Shown: one piece after another, positions 34,330-43,498 of the stretch
Layout of the letters: every line of letters starts with the position of its first letter
Numbering within the stretch: position 1 is the stretch's first letter
Origin: Rubritepida sp.
GTDB taxonomy: Bacteria; Pseudomonadota; Alphaproteobacteria; Acetobacterales; Acetobacteraceae
Direction: 5' to 3'
NCBI GenBank assembly: GCA_007129145.1
Contig: SKWC01000131.1
Coordinates: 1 to 54,851 of the forward strand
Length of the DNA: 54,851 nucleotides
Translations under genes and position numbers: made by a program
The notes under the pieces: generated by a model
Database searches by the model: none
What the model was told of the DNA's origin: nothing
The model's input: only the letters and a program-made list of their open reading frames with translations

Positions 34330-34351
34330 GATGCGCCTCCCTCATGGGGCG

Positions 34352-34357
34352 AGTATA
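34352..34357 (-). promoter_or_regulatory. Candidate -10 box upstream of the 34329 gene
   Basis: TATACT on the minus strand, the same hexamer as at 4326-4331. It would give a leader of about 15 nt. No -35 hexamer is convincing, so an activator or phage factor may be needed. Confidence 0.4.
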
Positions 34358-34363
34358 GACGAC

Positions 34364-34388
34364 GAGGGGCACCACATGGGCGCCCCTC
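34364..34388 (-). terminator. Intergenic hairpin after the 34416 gene
   Basis: GAGGGGC and GCCCCTC form a 7-bp stem with an 11-nt loop. There is no T-run. It lies between palindromic site 8 and the candidate -10 box, so it could be a weak terminator or processing site. Confidence 0.45.
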
Positions 34389-34391
34389 GAG

Positions 34392-34407
34392 TTCGAGCAT
34401 TCTTGAA
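34392..34407. promoter_or_regulatory. Palindromic site 8 (TTCGAGCATTCTTGAA)
   Basis: Perfect TTCRAG-N4-CTYGAA match with right flank CCG. It is intergenic, just downstream of the 149-aa gene and about 35 bp upstream of the -10 box at 34352. Confidence 0.8.
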
Positions 34408-34415
34408 CCGCGTCC

Positions 34416-34865
34416 TTACTGGACGTAGCCCTGATGCACACCCTGGACGAACGCCTTCACGCTCACCTCAGGGTTCGTGCCCGCGATCTGGCTGACCGCG
34501 AGGTAATACTGCGCCTGGTAGTTCTCACCCTCGATGGGCGGGAACTGACCATTGGCGCCCAGCGTCGACTGGCCGAACATGGTGACCTCACCATCGGCCC
34601 CCAGCGACCACACCGTCAGCATCGCGCCGGTCACCGTGCCACCCAAGGTGGTCGGGCCGAACGTGAAGCGCAAGCGGTCGTAGTGGTGCTTCTCGGGGAG
34701 GATGGCGTACACACCCTGCGCGAAGCCGCCGCTATGACGGATGGTCGACTGCTCGAGGTTGACAAAGTCGGTCGTCTCGAACGCCGCGCCGAGCACCTCG
34801 GCGGCGCCGACCTCGTCCTTCTCGAACTGGGGAACGAGGCGGGGAGGAGAAGCGCGTTGTGCCAT
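34416..34865 (-). CDS. Hypothetical head protein, 149 aa
   Basis: It lies directly downstream of the capsid gene. It is beta-rich with Gly/Thr turns (LRFTFGPTTLGGTVTGAMLT), as seen in decoration or head-stabilising proteins. The ATG at 34865 has GAGGGGGG upstream. No family is recognised; the role is inferred from position. Confidence 0.55.
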   Translation of the reverse strand: MAQRASPPRLVPQFEKDEVGAAEVLGAAFETTDFVNLEQSTIRHSGGFAQGVYAILPEKHHYDRLRFTFGPTTLGGTVTGAMLTVWSLGADGEVTMFGQSTLGANGQFPPIEGENYQAQYYLAVSQIAGTNPEVSVKAFVQGVHQGYVQ

Positions 34866-34879
34866 GTCCTACCCCCCTC

Positions 34880-35875
34880 TCAGGCCGCGCCGCGCATCAG
34901 CACGACGAGCCGGTTGTTGTAGGCGTAGTAGCCGAGGCGCGACCGGGTCTGGGACACGATCTTGCGGTACTGCGCATGCCCCTCTTCCCACGTGTCAGCG
35001 CGGTTCTGGTACTTCGCCCGCATCTTGATGTGACCCTCCCAGCCCTCGTAGAACACGATGATGTCGTTCGGCTGCGCGAGGCGTTGCGTTGCGAGCAGCT
35101 TGACACCAGCGAGGTCCGCCGAGGGGTTCGGGCGGTTCGGGTCGAAGTTCTCGATGTTCGACCCGTGGTTGATGTACATCGCCACCAGGTCGAGGTTCTG
35201 CTTGCGCCCGACCATCATCACGATGCGGCGCGGCTTCGTGCGGCCCTCCTCGTCGATGAAGTTCTCACCGTACTGGATGGCCTGGTGCAGCATCGCGTGC
35301 GACACCCCGCCCCCAGCGATGATGTTCGACGCCGCCGTACCCGAGAAGTACGTCGGGTTGCCGACGAGTTGGAGCGAGTAGCTGCTCCCGTTCACGAACA
35401 GCGGGGTGTTGGCGAAGCCAACGAGGCGACCAGCGGACTCGCCCTCGTTGTACATGCGGAAGTGCAGGTCCTCCTCGGTGTCCCGAAGAAGCTTCGGCAA
35501 ATCCGACGCCATGCCCGCGATGAACTCGAAGCCCGCGAGGTTGTCCTCGAGGTCCTCCGGGTAGTATTCGTGGGCGATGCCGACCCGGTCGTAACCCTGG
35601 ATCAGGATCGACGCGGTGCGGTAGGCTGCCATCGGGAAGCGCTGACGGACGTTGTCCGGGCGCACGACGGCCTGGCCCTGGAGACCGGTGTGGAAGAAGA
35701 CCTCGTGATGGAGACCGTCGGTTCCGAGGTCGTCCATCCCGTACATCTCCTCGCCCACCATGTTCTCGCCCGCACCCGCGTACTCGATCTGGGTCACGCG
35801 CTCGAAGCCACGGTAAACGGTGGCGGCGTTATGGTCCTGCGTGCGAAGCTGGTTTGCGTATACGCGTTGAGCCAT
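34880..35875 (-). CDS. Major capsid protein, 331 aa
   Basis: The length and gene order (portal, scaffold, two small genes, then this) fit an HK97-fold capsid protein. A variable N-terminal arm (NQLRTQDHNAATVYRGFERV) precedes alternating strands and helices, and the C-terminus has RLGYYAYNNRLVVLMRG. It has a strong Shine-Dalgarno sequence (AAGGAGGGG), as expected for a highly expressed product. The direct HK97 match is not proven here. Confidence 0.7.
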   Translation of the reverse strand: MAQRVYANQLRTQDHNAATVYRGFERVTQIEYAGAGENMVGEEMYGMDDLGTDGLHHEVFFHTGLQGQAVVRPDNVRQRFPMAAYRTASILIQGYDRVGIAHEYYPEDLEDNLAGFEFIAGMASDLPKLLRDTEEDLHFRMYNEGESAGRLVGFANTPLFVNGSSYSLQLVGNPTYFSGTAASNIIAGGGVSHAMLHQAIQYGENFIDEEGRTKPRRIVMMVGRKQNLDLVAMYINHGSNIENFDPNRPNPSADLAGVKLLATQRLAQPNDIIVFYEGWEGHIKMRAKYQNRADTWEEGHAQYRKIVSQTRSRLGYYAYNNRLVVLMRGAA

Positions 35876-35895
35876 GCTCTATTTCCCCTCCTTTC

Positions 35896-36417
35896 TTACG
35901 AGCCGAGGTACGGGTCGAGGATGCGAACGATCACTTGGACGTTCGTGTCGCCAACGGCACCCTTGTGCACGTCGACGAGTTGAACGGTCGGGTTGGTGGC
36001 ACCAGCGCGAACGGTGTAGCACCGCTCGACCGTGTTGTACACGATCTCCCGGCGAGCGCCGCCGCGAACGGCGTTGAGGTCGGCGGTCACGAACTCGTGC
36101 GGGGTGCCGTTGGCGGTCGCGCCCTGGTACGTCATCACGAACAGGTTCTTCTGCGGGATGACGTTGAGGGGAACGCCGCGCTCCTCGAAGTACGGAAGCG
36201 CGAACGGCTGGTCCCAGTCCTGACCAGCGATGTAGAGCGGCAGGATGTTCGCCGGGGTGGTGATGACGCTCTTCAGCACCTCACCTGATGCGACGGAGAC
36301 GAGGTCGCCTTCGACGTACCGCGACAGCTCCGTCAGGTCATCGTCGTACCCTGCGCGGCGGAACTCCATCGCCTCCCGGTCGCCATCGACCAGCATGAAC
36401 GGGTGAACTACATCCAT
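35896..36417 (-). CDS. Hypothetical capsid-associated protein, 173 aa
   Basis: A beta-rich protein between scaffold and capsid genes (SGEVLKSVITTPANILPLYI; VQLVDVHKGAVGDTNVQVIV). It might be a decoration protein or an accessory capsid protein. It ends 20 bp before the capsid start. Not recognised. Confidence 0.55.
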   Translation of the reverse strand: MDVVHPFMLVDGDREAMEFRRAGYDDDLTELSRYVEGDLVSVASGEVLKSVITTPANILPLYIAGQDWDQPFALPYFEERGVPLNVIPQKNLFVMTYQGATANGTPHEFVTADLNAVRGGARREIVYNTVERCYTVRAGATNPTVQLVDVHKGAVGDTNVQVIVRILDPYLGS

Positions 36418-36428
36418 AGGATTCCCTT

Positions 36429-37070
36429 CTACTCTCTCGTGATGCGCACGCCCTTGAGGGCGGCTTCATCACCGATCACCTGTTCGTATTCGAGCAGTTG
36501 CTCCAGCGTCATCGGCCCAACGTGATCCGTCTCGTGACGCATCGTTGAGCGCATGCTCGCCTTGTTCTGCTCTTCCAGGTGATCCATCTTGTACTGAAGG
36601 GACTCGCCAGCTTTGAGCGTGTTGCTGGCACGACGAGCTTCGTACTGCTCTCGGGACGCGAACATGAGGTAGTGCCCAGCGAGAACTGCGACGAAATGCC
36701 CGCCGCCCATGTCGTGAGGCGTGGCACCAGGCACGTTCGCCTTGCCGTCCTCACCACCGTTCTTGCTGATGACGTTCCAGGGGACATGAAGCCATTGGTA
36801 GTTGAGCATGTCCCGGTACTGCGCCATCTCTCCAGGCACAGCGGGACGGGGAATCTGAACGGGCAGGACAACCAGGTCAGCGGGGAAGCCCGCGTCATGG
36901 AGGTCGAGGAAGTTGTCGGGGATCATCGGGTTGCGGGTCCGCTCACGGGTCCGCAGCGCCGAAGCGGTGCCCTTCGCCTGGGTGACGAGCTGCTTGCGCC
37001 AGTCCGACACGGCCTCAGCGGGCTGCTGCGGGGCTTCGGCACGCTTCAGGGTAGGAATGTCCACGCTCAT
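36429..37070 (-). CDS. Hypothetical head-module protein, 213 aa
   Basis: The helical Arg/Ala-rich N-terminus (SDWRKQLVTQAKGTASALRT) is followed by a mixed domain with HVPWNVISKNGGEDG and PHDMGGGHFVAVLAGHYLMF and a charged C-terminus. It overlaps the scaffold gene by 4 bp. A head-assembly role is inferred from position. Confidence 0.55.
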   Translation of the reverse strand: MSVDIPTLKRAEAPQQPAEAVSDWRKQLVTQAKGTASALRTRERTRNPMIPDNFLDLHDAGFPADLVVLPVQIPRPAVPGEMAQYRDMLNYQWLHVPWNVISKNGGEDGKANVPGATPHDMGGGHFVAVLAGHYLMFASREQYEARRASNTLKAGESLQYKMDHLEEQNKASMRSTMRHETDHVGPMTLEQLLEYEQVIGDEAALKGVRITRE

Positions 37071-37894
37071 GCTTCAGCTCCCTTCTTGGCCTTCTCAGCG
37101 GCCTTCTCGCGCTCGAGTCTACGATACTCAGCGACCGACATGCTCTTGCCGCTCCTCCGGGCGTACGCCTCCATCACGCCCTTCGTGAACTCGTCATCCC
37201 CATCCTCGTCATCATCAGGCTTCGCGTCAAGGGTGTCGTCATCCTCATCGAAGCCGGACGGTGCGGGCTTCCGGTCACCCTTCGGCTTCCGGTACTCCTC
37301 CCGAGCGATGAAGCCGACCACATTCGACATGATGCTGTCGAACGCCGAGACGGCCTTCTCCATCTCGCCGTACATCGGATTCGACCACGTGCCCTGATCC
37401 TTCAACTGCCGGAACTGCTGCGTGAACAGCTCTTGCAGCCGCTTCCGCATGTGCTCCGGGTACGACCCCACCTCGCGCTTCAGGTACGCCCCAGCCCAGC
37501 GAGCGATCTTCTGCGACTGCGCCTCGCTTATCGTCTGCGACTCCCGAGCCGCGTCACGCACATCGTCGAGCTGCCGCTTCTTCTGGCCGAGCAGCACTTG
37601 ATCCTCCTGGTACGCCAGGTGATCGAACATGCTGCGGCCATCGTTGTCCTTCGTGATGTACGTGCCCTTCTCCCGATGGTTCAAGAGCCTCGACTCCAGC
37701 TCCTCGATCTCCTTGCGGAGGCGAGCGATCTGAATCTGGTACCCGCCGCTCGGCTTCTTCTGCTTCTCCGGCTCGCGACGCTGCTCCTCCTTCGGGGGCG
37801 CCTCATCGGGTTGCCGTTCCGCCATCAACGAGTCGAGCACGCTCTCGTCGTCTTCGCCGAGCAGGGCGCGGTAATCGAACGCCTGGTCACTCAT
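37067..37894 (-). CDS. Scaffold protein, 275 aa
   Basis: Highly charged and helical, with an acidic N-terminus, a Glu/Lys linker, a coiled coil (LRKEIEELESRLLNHREKGT), an acidic segment (DDDEDGDDEF) and a basic C-terminus (EREKAAEKAKKGAEA). This composition and its place between portal and capsid are typical of scaffolding proteins that guide shell assembly and then leave. Confidence 0.7.
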   Translation of the reverse strand: MSDQAFDYRALLGEDDESVLDSLMAERQPDEAPPKEEQRREPEKQKKPSGGYQIQIARLRKEIEELESRLLNHREKGTYITKDNDGRSMFDHLAYQEDQVLLGQKKRQLDDVRDAARESQTISEAQSQKIARWAGAYLKREVGSYPEHMRKRLQELFTQQFRQLKDQGTWSNPMYGEMEKAVSAFDSIMSNVVGFIAREEYRKPKGDRKPAPSGFDEDDDTLDAKPDDDEDGDDEFTKGVMEAYARRSGKSMSVAEYRRLEREKAAEKAKKGAEA

Positions 37895-38183
37895 CGGTCA
37901 CTTCCTCCTCGGGACTGGACTGCTTGGCACGCTTCGCGAGTTCCGCCATGAGCACCTCGTTGAGTTCCATCAGGACCTCACTCTTGCCCTGCTGCTTGAG
38001 CAACGTCTGCATGTCCTGCACGTGCTCGTAATCCATCACCACCTGGGTGTGAACCGACTCCAGGAAGATGACGATGTCCTTCAGGTTGCGGGGCGAGAAG
38101 CGGGAGACCGCCTTCTCCGAGTGCTCCTTCATCTTCTCGACGAGCTGACCGGCGACGCTGAGACGGGGACGGGGATTGGACAT
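37887..38183 (-). CDS. Small helical protein, 98 aa
   Basis: The ATG at 38183 follows GAGGAGG. It is mostly helical and charged (QLVEKMKEHSEKAVSRFSPR, LMELNEVLMAELAKRAKQ), with an acidic C-terminus. It overlaps the scaffold gene by 8 bp. It may be a portal or scaffold accessory. No family is recognised. Confidence 0.55.
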   Translation of the reverse strand: MSNPRPRLSVAGQLVEKMKEHSEKAVSRFSPRNLKDIVIFLESVHTQVVMDYEHVQDMQTLLKQQGKSEVLMELNEVLMAELAKRAKQSSPEEEVTDE

Positions 38184-38201
38184 GAACCTCCTCGATGGTC
38201 A

Positions 38202-40202
38202 TCAGACCATGTTCGACGAATGCGTAATCGTATCAGCCAGCGGAGCGCCGAGTGCCTGACGCTGCGCCGGGTCTTCGAGCACCACACCCGGATCGTTCGG
38301 GATGCGCTTCTCCACGTCCTTGAAGCCCATCGCCTCGATGATGCTCCGCACGTGGTAGTTGAAGTACGAGTCCTGCTTCATCAGCTCGATGCCCTGAAGG
38401 ATCAGCGGCGTCAACTCGTTCAGCATCTCGAGTTCAGCGGCCTTGTCGGCGATGATCTTCGTGCCGGTGACGTAGATGGTCAGGTCGCTGCGGCGAGCGG
38501 AGGGGATCATGTCCTCCGTGAGGCGCTTGTTGAACTCCTCCTCGAACTCCATCAAGTCCTGCAAGCCGACCTGGCCGCGCTCCACCATCGGCATGATGAT
38601 CGCGTCCATCTTCTGCGTGATCTCTTCCTCGTAGATGTCTCGAGTGGCGAGCAGCTTGCCGCCATCCTCGACCTCCACGATGCCCTTCGGCTTGATCTTG
38701 TACGCCATCATCATCGCCCACATCATCGTGCAGGTCATCGACGCGTCGTACGCCAGGTCACCGAGGTCGAGACGCACGCGCATGGTGCCGCGTTGCATCT
38801 CCACCCGGAACTGCCCCAGGGTCTTCCTGCCGCCCTGCTGCGTACCGATGGCCTCCTCCGTGAAGGTGGCCTTGTCAGCGAAGCCGGTGGCGACGCTGAT
38901 GTCCTGAAGGCTGAGGCCGGGGTTGTTGAAGTCGAGCATCTGCACATCGCCACGGTTCGGGTCGTTCAGGGTGGGGATGCCGATGCCGGGCACGATGCGG
39001 CGGTCGCTGCTCATCAGCCTGCCGAAGGGCGAGTTCTGCCGGTACAGGAACGGCGGGGAGGCGGCGAGGTTGTTCAGCGCCAAGTGGCTATTGATGGCGT
39101 TGTCGGCCATCTGCTGAATCGAGTCCATGCGCCGCATGATGCCGCGACCGAACAGGTGCTTCGCCTGCTTACCGATGCGGTGCAGCGCCAGCGGCGGGTG
39201 GTCGAACGCGTGCCGCACCGAGTTCAGGCCGCACGACAGGAGCGTCTGCGTGTGGTCCACGAAGATCGCCTCGTACAGCTCAGCGGTGGCGGCACCCTCC
39301 GCGCGGTAGCGCATGTAGCAGTAGTAGACCTTGTGGATCGCGGTCTCCTCCTGGTACGCGTGCGAGTCCTCACGGAACTCCGACTCCTCCTCCTCAGCCG
39401 TCGGCGTCAGCACCGTCGTGGAGAGGCCGCGCACCTTCTCCAGCGCGTCAGGGTCGATCAGGCCCATGTCGGCCATCTCCTGAAGCTGGTAGAACGGCAC
39501 GCGCTCCTCGTACGCCGTGAAGCAGTGCTTCAGGTTCGGCACCGCCACGCGGTCGACGTAGAAGTGCTCCAGCTTCACGATGTCGACCACCGTCGAGAAC
39601 CACTCACCGCTCGGGTGCTGCACCATCGCCAGCTTCCCGATGCCGGTCCCGACCTGGATCGCTTCCTTGCTCATCTCCCGGATGAGGCGCTCACGGCTGC
39701 CGCCCCGGTTGATCTCCCGCTCTAGGTACGCCGAGCACACGGGCGCCACCTGAGCGGCCTTCTCGGCAGGGCTGCCGATGCCCTCCGGCACGAACGATGC
39801 GTACGGCCTGTGCTCCATCGCGTCTACCACGTGGGACAGCAGGCCGTCAGCCTTGTTCGATGACAAGGGCGTGGTGATGTTCGGCTGCCCCGGGTACTCC
39901 TGCTCACGCTCCGCGTTCTTGTAGACCATGCGGTCGAGCTTCGCATCGGCGTGAATCTTCTTCATCTTCACCTTCGCGCGAGCGAGCGACTGCTGCACGC
40001 GCCAGGTGAAGCGCTCCAGGTCACGACCCTGGAGCACGATGGGTGCTTCCTCTGGAATCTCAGGCGAGCCTGGCATCATGCCGAAGGACTCGCTGAACAT
40101 GTCGGGAGGCTCGAGGCCATCGAACAGCGAGTCCATGTCGTCCATCATGGGCGGGAAGCCCATCGGCGCGGGGGCGAACTGCTCCTCGGGAACCTCGAAC
40201 AT
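38202..40202 (-). CDS. Portal protein, 666 aa
   Basis: The ATG at 40202 is preferred because AAGGAG lies 6 bp upstream. The large helical protein begins with a Met/Pro-rich arm and has conserved-looking portal features (NAEREQEYPGQPNITTPLSS; LHRIGKQAKHLFGRGIMRRM; QQMADNAINSHLALNNLA). Length, position between holin and scaffold and downstream of the terminase support the portal assignment. It forms the dodecameric DNA channel. Confidence 0.75.
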   Translation of the reverse strand: MFEVPEEQFAPAPMGFPPMMDDMDSLFDGLEPPDMFSESFGMMPGSPEIPEEAPIVLQGRDLERFTWRVQQSLARAKVKMKKIHADAKLDRMVYKNAEREQEYPGQPNITTPLSSNKADGLLSHVVDAMEHRPYASFVPEGIGSPAEKAAQVAPVCSAYLEREINRGGSRERLIREMSKEAIQVGTGIGKLAMVQHPSGEWFSTVVDIVKLEHFYVDRVAVPNLKHCFTAYEERVPFYQLQEMADMGLIDPDALEKVRGLSTTVLTPTAEEEESEFREDSHAYQEETAIHKVYYCYMRYRAEGAATAELYEAIFVDHTQTLLSCGLNSVRHAFDHPPLALHRIGKQAKHLFGRGIMRRMDSIQQMADNAINSHLALNNLAASPPFLYRQNSPFGRLMSSDRRIVPGIGIPTLNDPNRGDVQMLDFNNPGLSLQDISVATGFADKATFTEEAIGTQQGGRKTLGQFRVEMQRGTMRVRLDLGDLAYDASMTCTMMWAMMMAYKIKPKGIVEVEDGGKLLATRDIYEEEITQKMDAIIMPMVERGQVGLQDLMEFEEEFNKRLTEDMIPSARRSDLTIYVTGTKIIADKAAELEMLNELTPLILQGIELMKQDSYFNYHVRSIIEAMGFKDVEKRIPNDPGVVLEDPAQRQALGAPLADTITHSSNMV

Positions 40203-40212
40203 CACCTACTCC

Positions 40213-40686
40213 TTACAGCCCCGCTGCGATCCGGTCACGCAGCGCACGCAAGCTCATCATCTCGCTGGTCGCCTCAGGCACGGCTTCCTTCACCTTGCCG
40301 ACCGCCGCCTCAATCTGCTTCTCCAGCACCTCATCGACCTTCTTCTGGTCACCGAGGTAGTTCTTCAGCTCGTCCAGCAGCTTCGGTCCCAGTTGCGCCT
40401 TCAGGCTATCGAGTGACTTGAACATGGCCTCTCGGGCGACGCCAGTGCTGAGGTTCCCCCCTTGTGCAGCTTCACGCATCTGGTCGACGAAGACCTGGTT
40501 CGTGGAGCGCACCGCCGACTCGGCGGCGCCGACGACGACGCTGAGCAGCTCGTGGTACGCGCTGATGCGCTCGTGCTTCGCGGCGCGTCGAATCCAGTTG
40601 ATCGCGTACCCGGTGGCAGCGGTCAGGAGCGTGCCGAGGATCAGCACGATGGCCTCTTGGAGCTGAGTCTGGAACACATCGAACAT
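40213..40686 (-). CDS. LLH-type holin candidate, 157 aa
   Basis: One N-terminal transmembrane helix (LQEAIVLILGTLLTAATGYA) is followed by a charged, helical cytoplasmic domain (AAESAVRSTNQVFVDQMREA; KKVDEVLEKQIEAAVGKVKE). This is the layout of phage LL-H-type holins. It lies 2 bp downstream of the endolysin gene, a classical lysis pair. An alternative is a scaffold-like or membrane-anchor role. Confidence 0.65.
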   Translation of the reverse strand: MFDVFQTQLQEAIVLILGTLLTAATGYAINWIRRAAKHERISAYHELLSVVVGAAESAVRSTNQVFVDQMREAAQGGNLSTGVAREAMFKSLDSLKAQLGPKLLDELKNYLGDQKKVDEVLEKQIEAAVGKVKEAVPEATSEMMSLRALRDRIAAGL

Positions 40687-40688
40687 GG

Positions 40689-41324
40689 TCAGCCTTCTTC
40701 CCGGCGCACGTCGAAGCGCCCGCCTTGCTCATCATGACGGATGCGGCCCACGAAGTCACCCGTGAGAACCGCCTGCGGCTCACCGTCGATGTGAGCGTCG
40801 ATGACGTTCAAGACATCTCGAACCGAAAGCCGATGCAGCACCACCCGCGTCGCGTACGACGCCTCGCGCTGCCGGTCCAGCAGCTCCCAGTGCTCACCGA
40901 GGATGCGAGCGGCCTTGTCGAACGCGTACGGGTCCGTCGCCCAACGGCGCGGCCCAGTCAGGAACAAGCCACGCAAGAACGCGACCGGATGCCGATGATC
41001 CGCGTGCGGGTAGAGACGATGGATGATGTCGGCGTAATCCTCGAAGCACTCCTGGTAGCTACCGTACGAGCGCCACTTCGCGACGATGTCAACCCGCTGA
41101 CCGTTCACGACCTCCCACGTCGGCAGGTCCACCGTCTCCCCCGCCCATGCGCCGGTCGCCTTGACGCCGAACAGGTTGTGATGCGGCGGCTTGCCGAGCG
41201 AGCTTGAGCCGAAGCCCGTCTCGTTCGCAGCGTGAGCCGCAGCGCCAGCCGCGCTGATTCGACTCGAGGAACCCAGCATCGCGCCCTCGTGCACGTCGAT
41301 CAGCCAACGCTCTCGAGATGTCAC
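40689..41324 (-). CDS. Endolysin, glucosaminidase (FlgJ-like), 211 aa
   Basis: The GTG at 41324 has GGGAGG upstream. The active-site region AAHAANETGFGSSSLGKPPH with HNLFGVKA and YGSYQECFEDYADII matches the mannosyl-glycoprotein endo-beta-N-acetylglucosaminidase family, which cuts the peptidoglycan glycan chain. No signal peptide is seen, so a holin is needed, and one follows. A C-terminal extension of about 60 residues may target the wall. Palindromic site 9 is at 40807-40822. Confidence 0.85.
   Translation of the reverse strand: MTSRERWLIDVHEGAMLGSSSRISAAGAAAHAANETGFGSSSLGKPPHHNLFGVKATGAWAGETVDLPTWEVVNGQRVDIVAKWRSYGSYQECFEDYADIIHRLYPHADHRHPVAFLRGLFLTGPRRWATDPYAFDKAARILGEHWELLDRQREASYATRVVLHRLSVRDVLNVIDAHIDGEPQAVLTGDFVGRIRHDEQGGRFDVRREEG
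40807..40822. promoter_or_regulatory. Palindromic site 9 (TTCAAGACATCTCGAA)
   Basis: Perfect TTCRAG-N4-CTYGAA match with right flank CCG, inside the endolysin gene. Confidence 0.75.
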
Positions 41325-41327
41325 GGC

Positions 41328-43118
41328 TTACCTCCCCGTGCCCCACTGCTTGAAGCGGTCCGAGAACGCCTTGCGGGGCGTGAAGTCGACATCGACGACG
41401 GCGTTCTTGGCCAAGCCCTTCGTGACCATGCTGACCGCGATCTTGAGGGAGTCCCCCACGTCCACCATCCAGTTGTTCCGCTGACGACGCACCATGCGCC
41501 ACGACAGGTTCAGCAGCGTCTTCCTGATCTGCTCGCAGTTCTCCGTCACCATCAGCTTCGGCAACGGCGTCTGCGCGATGAAGTCGTCCTGCACATCTAG
41601 CATCCTCACGAGTTCATCGTACGCCGGGTCGCCTCGAGCGCCCTCGAACAGGTTGTCGCCGAGGACCTCGATGTAGTTGTCCACGATGCGATGCTCGCTG
41701 TCCTTGTCGAACACGCGGGCGTTCATTGCCGGGTCGTAGCCCCAGATGTGCGTCAAGCCGGGGATGCTGAGCTGCTTCGCCTCCACCGCGTTCGCGTAGC
41801 TGCTCTGGCCGCTCTTGACCATCTCGTCGAAGAAGATCAGCGAGTTGGAGCGCTCCAGGTACATTGCGAACGTGATCGCGGTCGGGTGGTCACCGCCGTG
41901 GTCGATGCCGCATACGATGGTATTGCCGGAGCGGGCGATGCGCTCCCGTGGAACCTTGGGAAGGACGTGCCCGCCATGGCTGACAGCCTCGTCGATGTAG
42001 TTGGGTGCTACACGCCCCTCACGCTCGTCCGTGTCGCCATGCTGATGCCGACGGCGCATCTTCGTGTTGGCCATCAGGTAGGAGTTCTCGACGGAGCGGT
42101 GGTCCCGGCTCTCATTCTCGTAGCCGAACGCGTATATGCAGTAGCGTTGCAGAACTAGGCCGACCTCCTTGTCCGGCACCTTCCGACCATCCACCAGCGT
42201 CACGGTGCTGCCCTTGTGCAGCGCCGAGAAGGAGCGCGTGCCGTCCGTGAGTTTCACGATGGCGCCCGCCCGGAAGCGGAAGCGGTCGTGCCGCAGCGTC
42301 TCCGGGTCGACGTTCACCTCTCGGATGCCGACGTTCTCGTTCACCCACTCCTCGCTCGGTGACGGGTACGGGAACGGGATGCCGACGTACCGCGCCCAGG
42401 TGTGATCGTTACCTGCCGGGTTCCAGGTGGCCGACACCACCGTCCAGCCGGGCATCGGGTGGTCCGGTGGGAGCTGCTTCTCGCCCACGCGGTTCAAGGA
42501 ATCTTGAAGAAGAATCTCGTACGCGTCCTGCCACGTCAGCGTCCGGCCAGCGAACGGCGACCAGGTGATCGCCAGCTTCATGCACAGGTCCTTCACCGTC
42601 AGCGTGCGGTGGTAGATCTCCTGCCGCGAGCGCTCCTGCACCATGTCGTGCGCGTCACTGGGAATCTCATCGGCTTCCTCCAGGTGCACGGTGGCGTACT
42701 CCGTGGACTTCAGGACGCGTTCCAGGTCCGTGCGGTCCAGGCCGATGCCGTTCACGACGCTCTGGACGTAGTTGCCGGTCACCGGGTGCGGCTCGGGCGG
42801 GAAGCGGAACACCGCCTCCTGAAGGTTCTCACTGCCGCCGACGCTCTTGTCGAACACAGCGCCAATGCGCTGCCGCAGCTTGTCGATGGTCGAGTCCTTC
42901 AGCGAGACCAGCGTGGCTCTCGCGATCAGGATGTTCGAGCCGGGGTACTCCATGCCCCTACGCCCGAGGCGGTCAACGGCAGCCGTGGACTTCGCGGTGT
43001 TGAACGGCCCCACGAAGCCTAGCTCCGGGAAGTCGTCGTTCACCACGAAGTCGTTGTACTTGAACCTGATCGGGCCGCTAGGCGGCGTCAGGTCAAGCGT
43101 CAGGCTGCGCCTGCGCAC
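41328..43118 (-). CDS. Terminase large subunit, 596 aa
   Basis: ATPase domain with Walker A-like GFVGPFNTAKST (residues about 33-44) and Walker B-like VHLEEADE (near residue 145). The RNase H-like nuclease begins at VCGIDHGGDHPTAITFAM (about residue 395), followed by the late acidic motif DVGDSLKIA. The enzyme cuts concatemers and pumps DNA through the portal. Start GTG at 43118, 2 bp after the previous stop. Palindromic site 10 and a one-mismatch copy at 41633 lie inside. Confidence 0.85.
   Translation of the reverse strand: MRRRSLTLDLTPPSGPIRFKYNDFVVNDDFPELGFVGPFNTAKSTAAVDRLGRRGMEYPGSNILIARATLVSLKDSTIDKLRQRIGAVFDKSVGGSENLQEAVFRFPPEPHPVTGNYVQSVVNGIGLDRTDLERVLKSTEYATVHLEEADEIPSDAHDMVQERSRQEIYHRTLTVKDLCMKLAITWSPFAGRTLTWQDAYEILLQDSLNRVGEKQLPPDHPMPGWTVVSATWNPAGNDHTWARYVGIPFPYPSPSEEWVNENVGIREVNVDPETLRHDRFRFRAGAIVKLTDGTRSFSALHKGSTVTLVDGRKVPDKEVGLVLQRYCIYAFGYENESRDHRSVENSYLMANTKMRRRHQHGDTDEREGRVAPNYIDEAVSHGGHVLPKVPRERIARSGNTIVCGIDHGGDHPTAITFAMYLERSNSLIFFDEMVKSGQSSYANAVEAKQLSIPGLTHIWGYDPAMNARVFDKDSEHRIVDNYIEVLGDNLFEGARGDPAYDELVRMLDVQDDFIAQTPLPKLMVTENCEQIRKTLLNLSWRMVRRQRNNWMVDVGDSLKIAVSMVTKGLAKNAVVDVDFTPRKAFSDRFKQWGTGR
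41633..41648. promoter_or_regulatory. Degenerate palindromic site (one arm mismatch)
   Basis: CTCGAG-CGCC-CTCGAA, one base off the consensus and with a GC-rich centre unlike the true sites. It lies inside the terminase gene and may be chance. Confidence 0.25.
42493..42508. promoter_or_regulatory. Palindromic site 10 (TTCAAGGAATCTTGAA)
   Basis: Perfect TTCRAG-N4-CTYGAA match with the symmetric TTCAAG/CTTGAA form and left flank CGG. It lies inside the terminase gene. Confidence 0.78.
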
Positions 43119-43120
43119 GC

Positions 43121-43498
43121 TCAGCCCTTGCCGAAGAAGTCGACCTTGATGGTGCGAGCCGGATCGGACGCCGCCACGGTGAAGCGGGCGTACATGAACG
43201 CGACATCCACCGCTTCCAGCGACCCGGCCTCAGCGGTGATCGTCACGGTGTCCAGCTCCGTCCACACATCCGCGTCGTTCGGGTCGCCGTTCGTGGCCTC
43301 GAGGTTCACGGTCGCAGCGCCCACGTCGACCTCCACGGTGGCGCTGAGACTCTTCAGCATCGCGACACTGAAGTGGGGGTAGGGGCCATCCGTCAGCTCG
43401 CCTACGGCGGTCTGGCGAGGCGGGCGGGGCAAGGGGCTGTTCATGGGCACGACGCCGTTACCGGCCCGCTCTCCGATCATGCGCTTCGAGTAGTGCAT
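43121..43498 (-). CDS. Hypothetical protein, 125 aa
   Basis: A beta-rich protein (SATVEVDVGAATVNLEATNG; DTVTITAEAGSLEAVDVAFM) with a basic N-terminus. Immunoglobulin-like or decoration folds look possible. It lies upstream of the terminase gene with a TGATG overlap to the previous gene. Not recognised. Confidence 0.6.
   Translation of the reverse strand: MHYSKRMIGERAGNGVVPMNSPLPRPPRQTAVGELTDGPYPHFSVAMLKSLSATVEVDVGAATVNLEATNGDPNDADVWTELDTVTITAEAGSLEAVDVAFMYARFTVAASDPARTIKVDFFGKG

Noticed and set aside
37681..37696. TTCAAGAGCCTCGAC as another palindromic site
   Set aside because: Half-sites are 3 bp apart instead of 4 and the last arm base mismatches.
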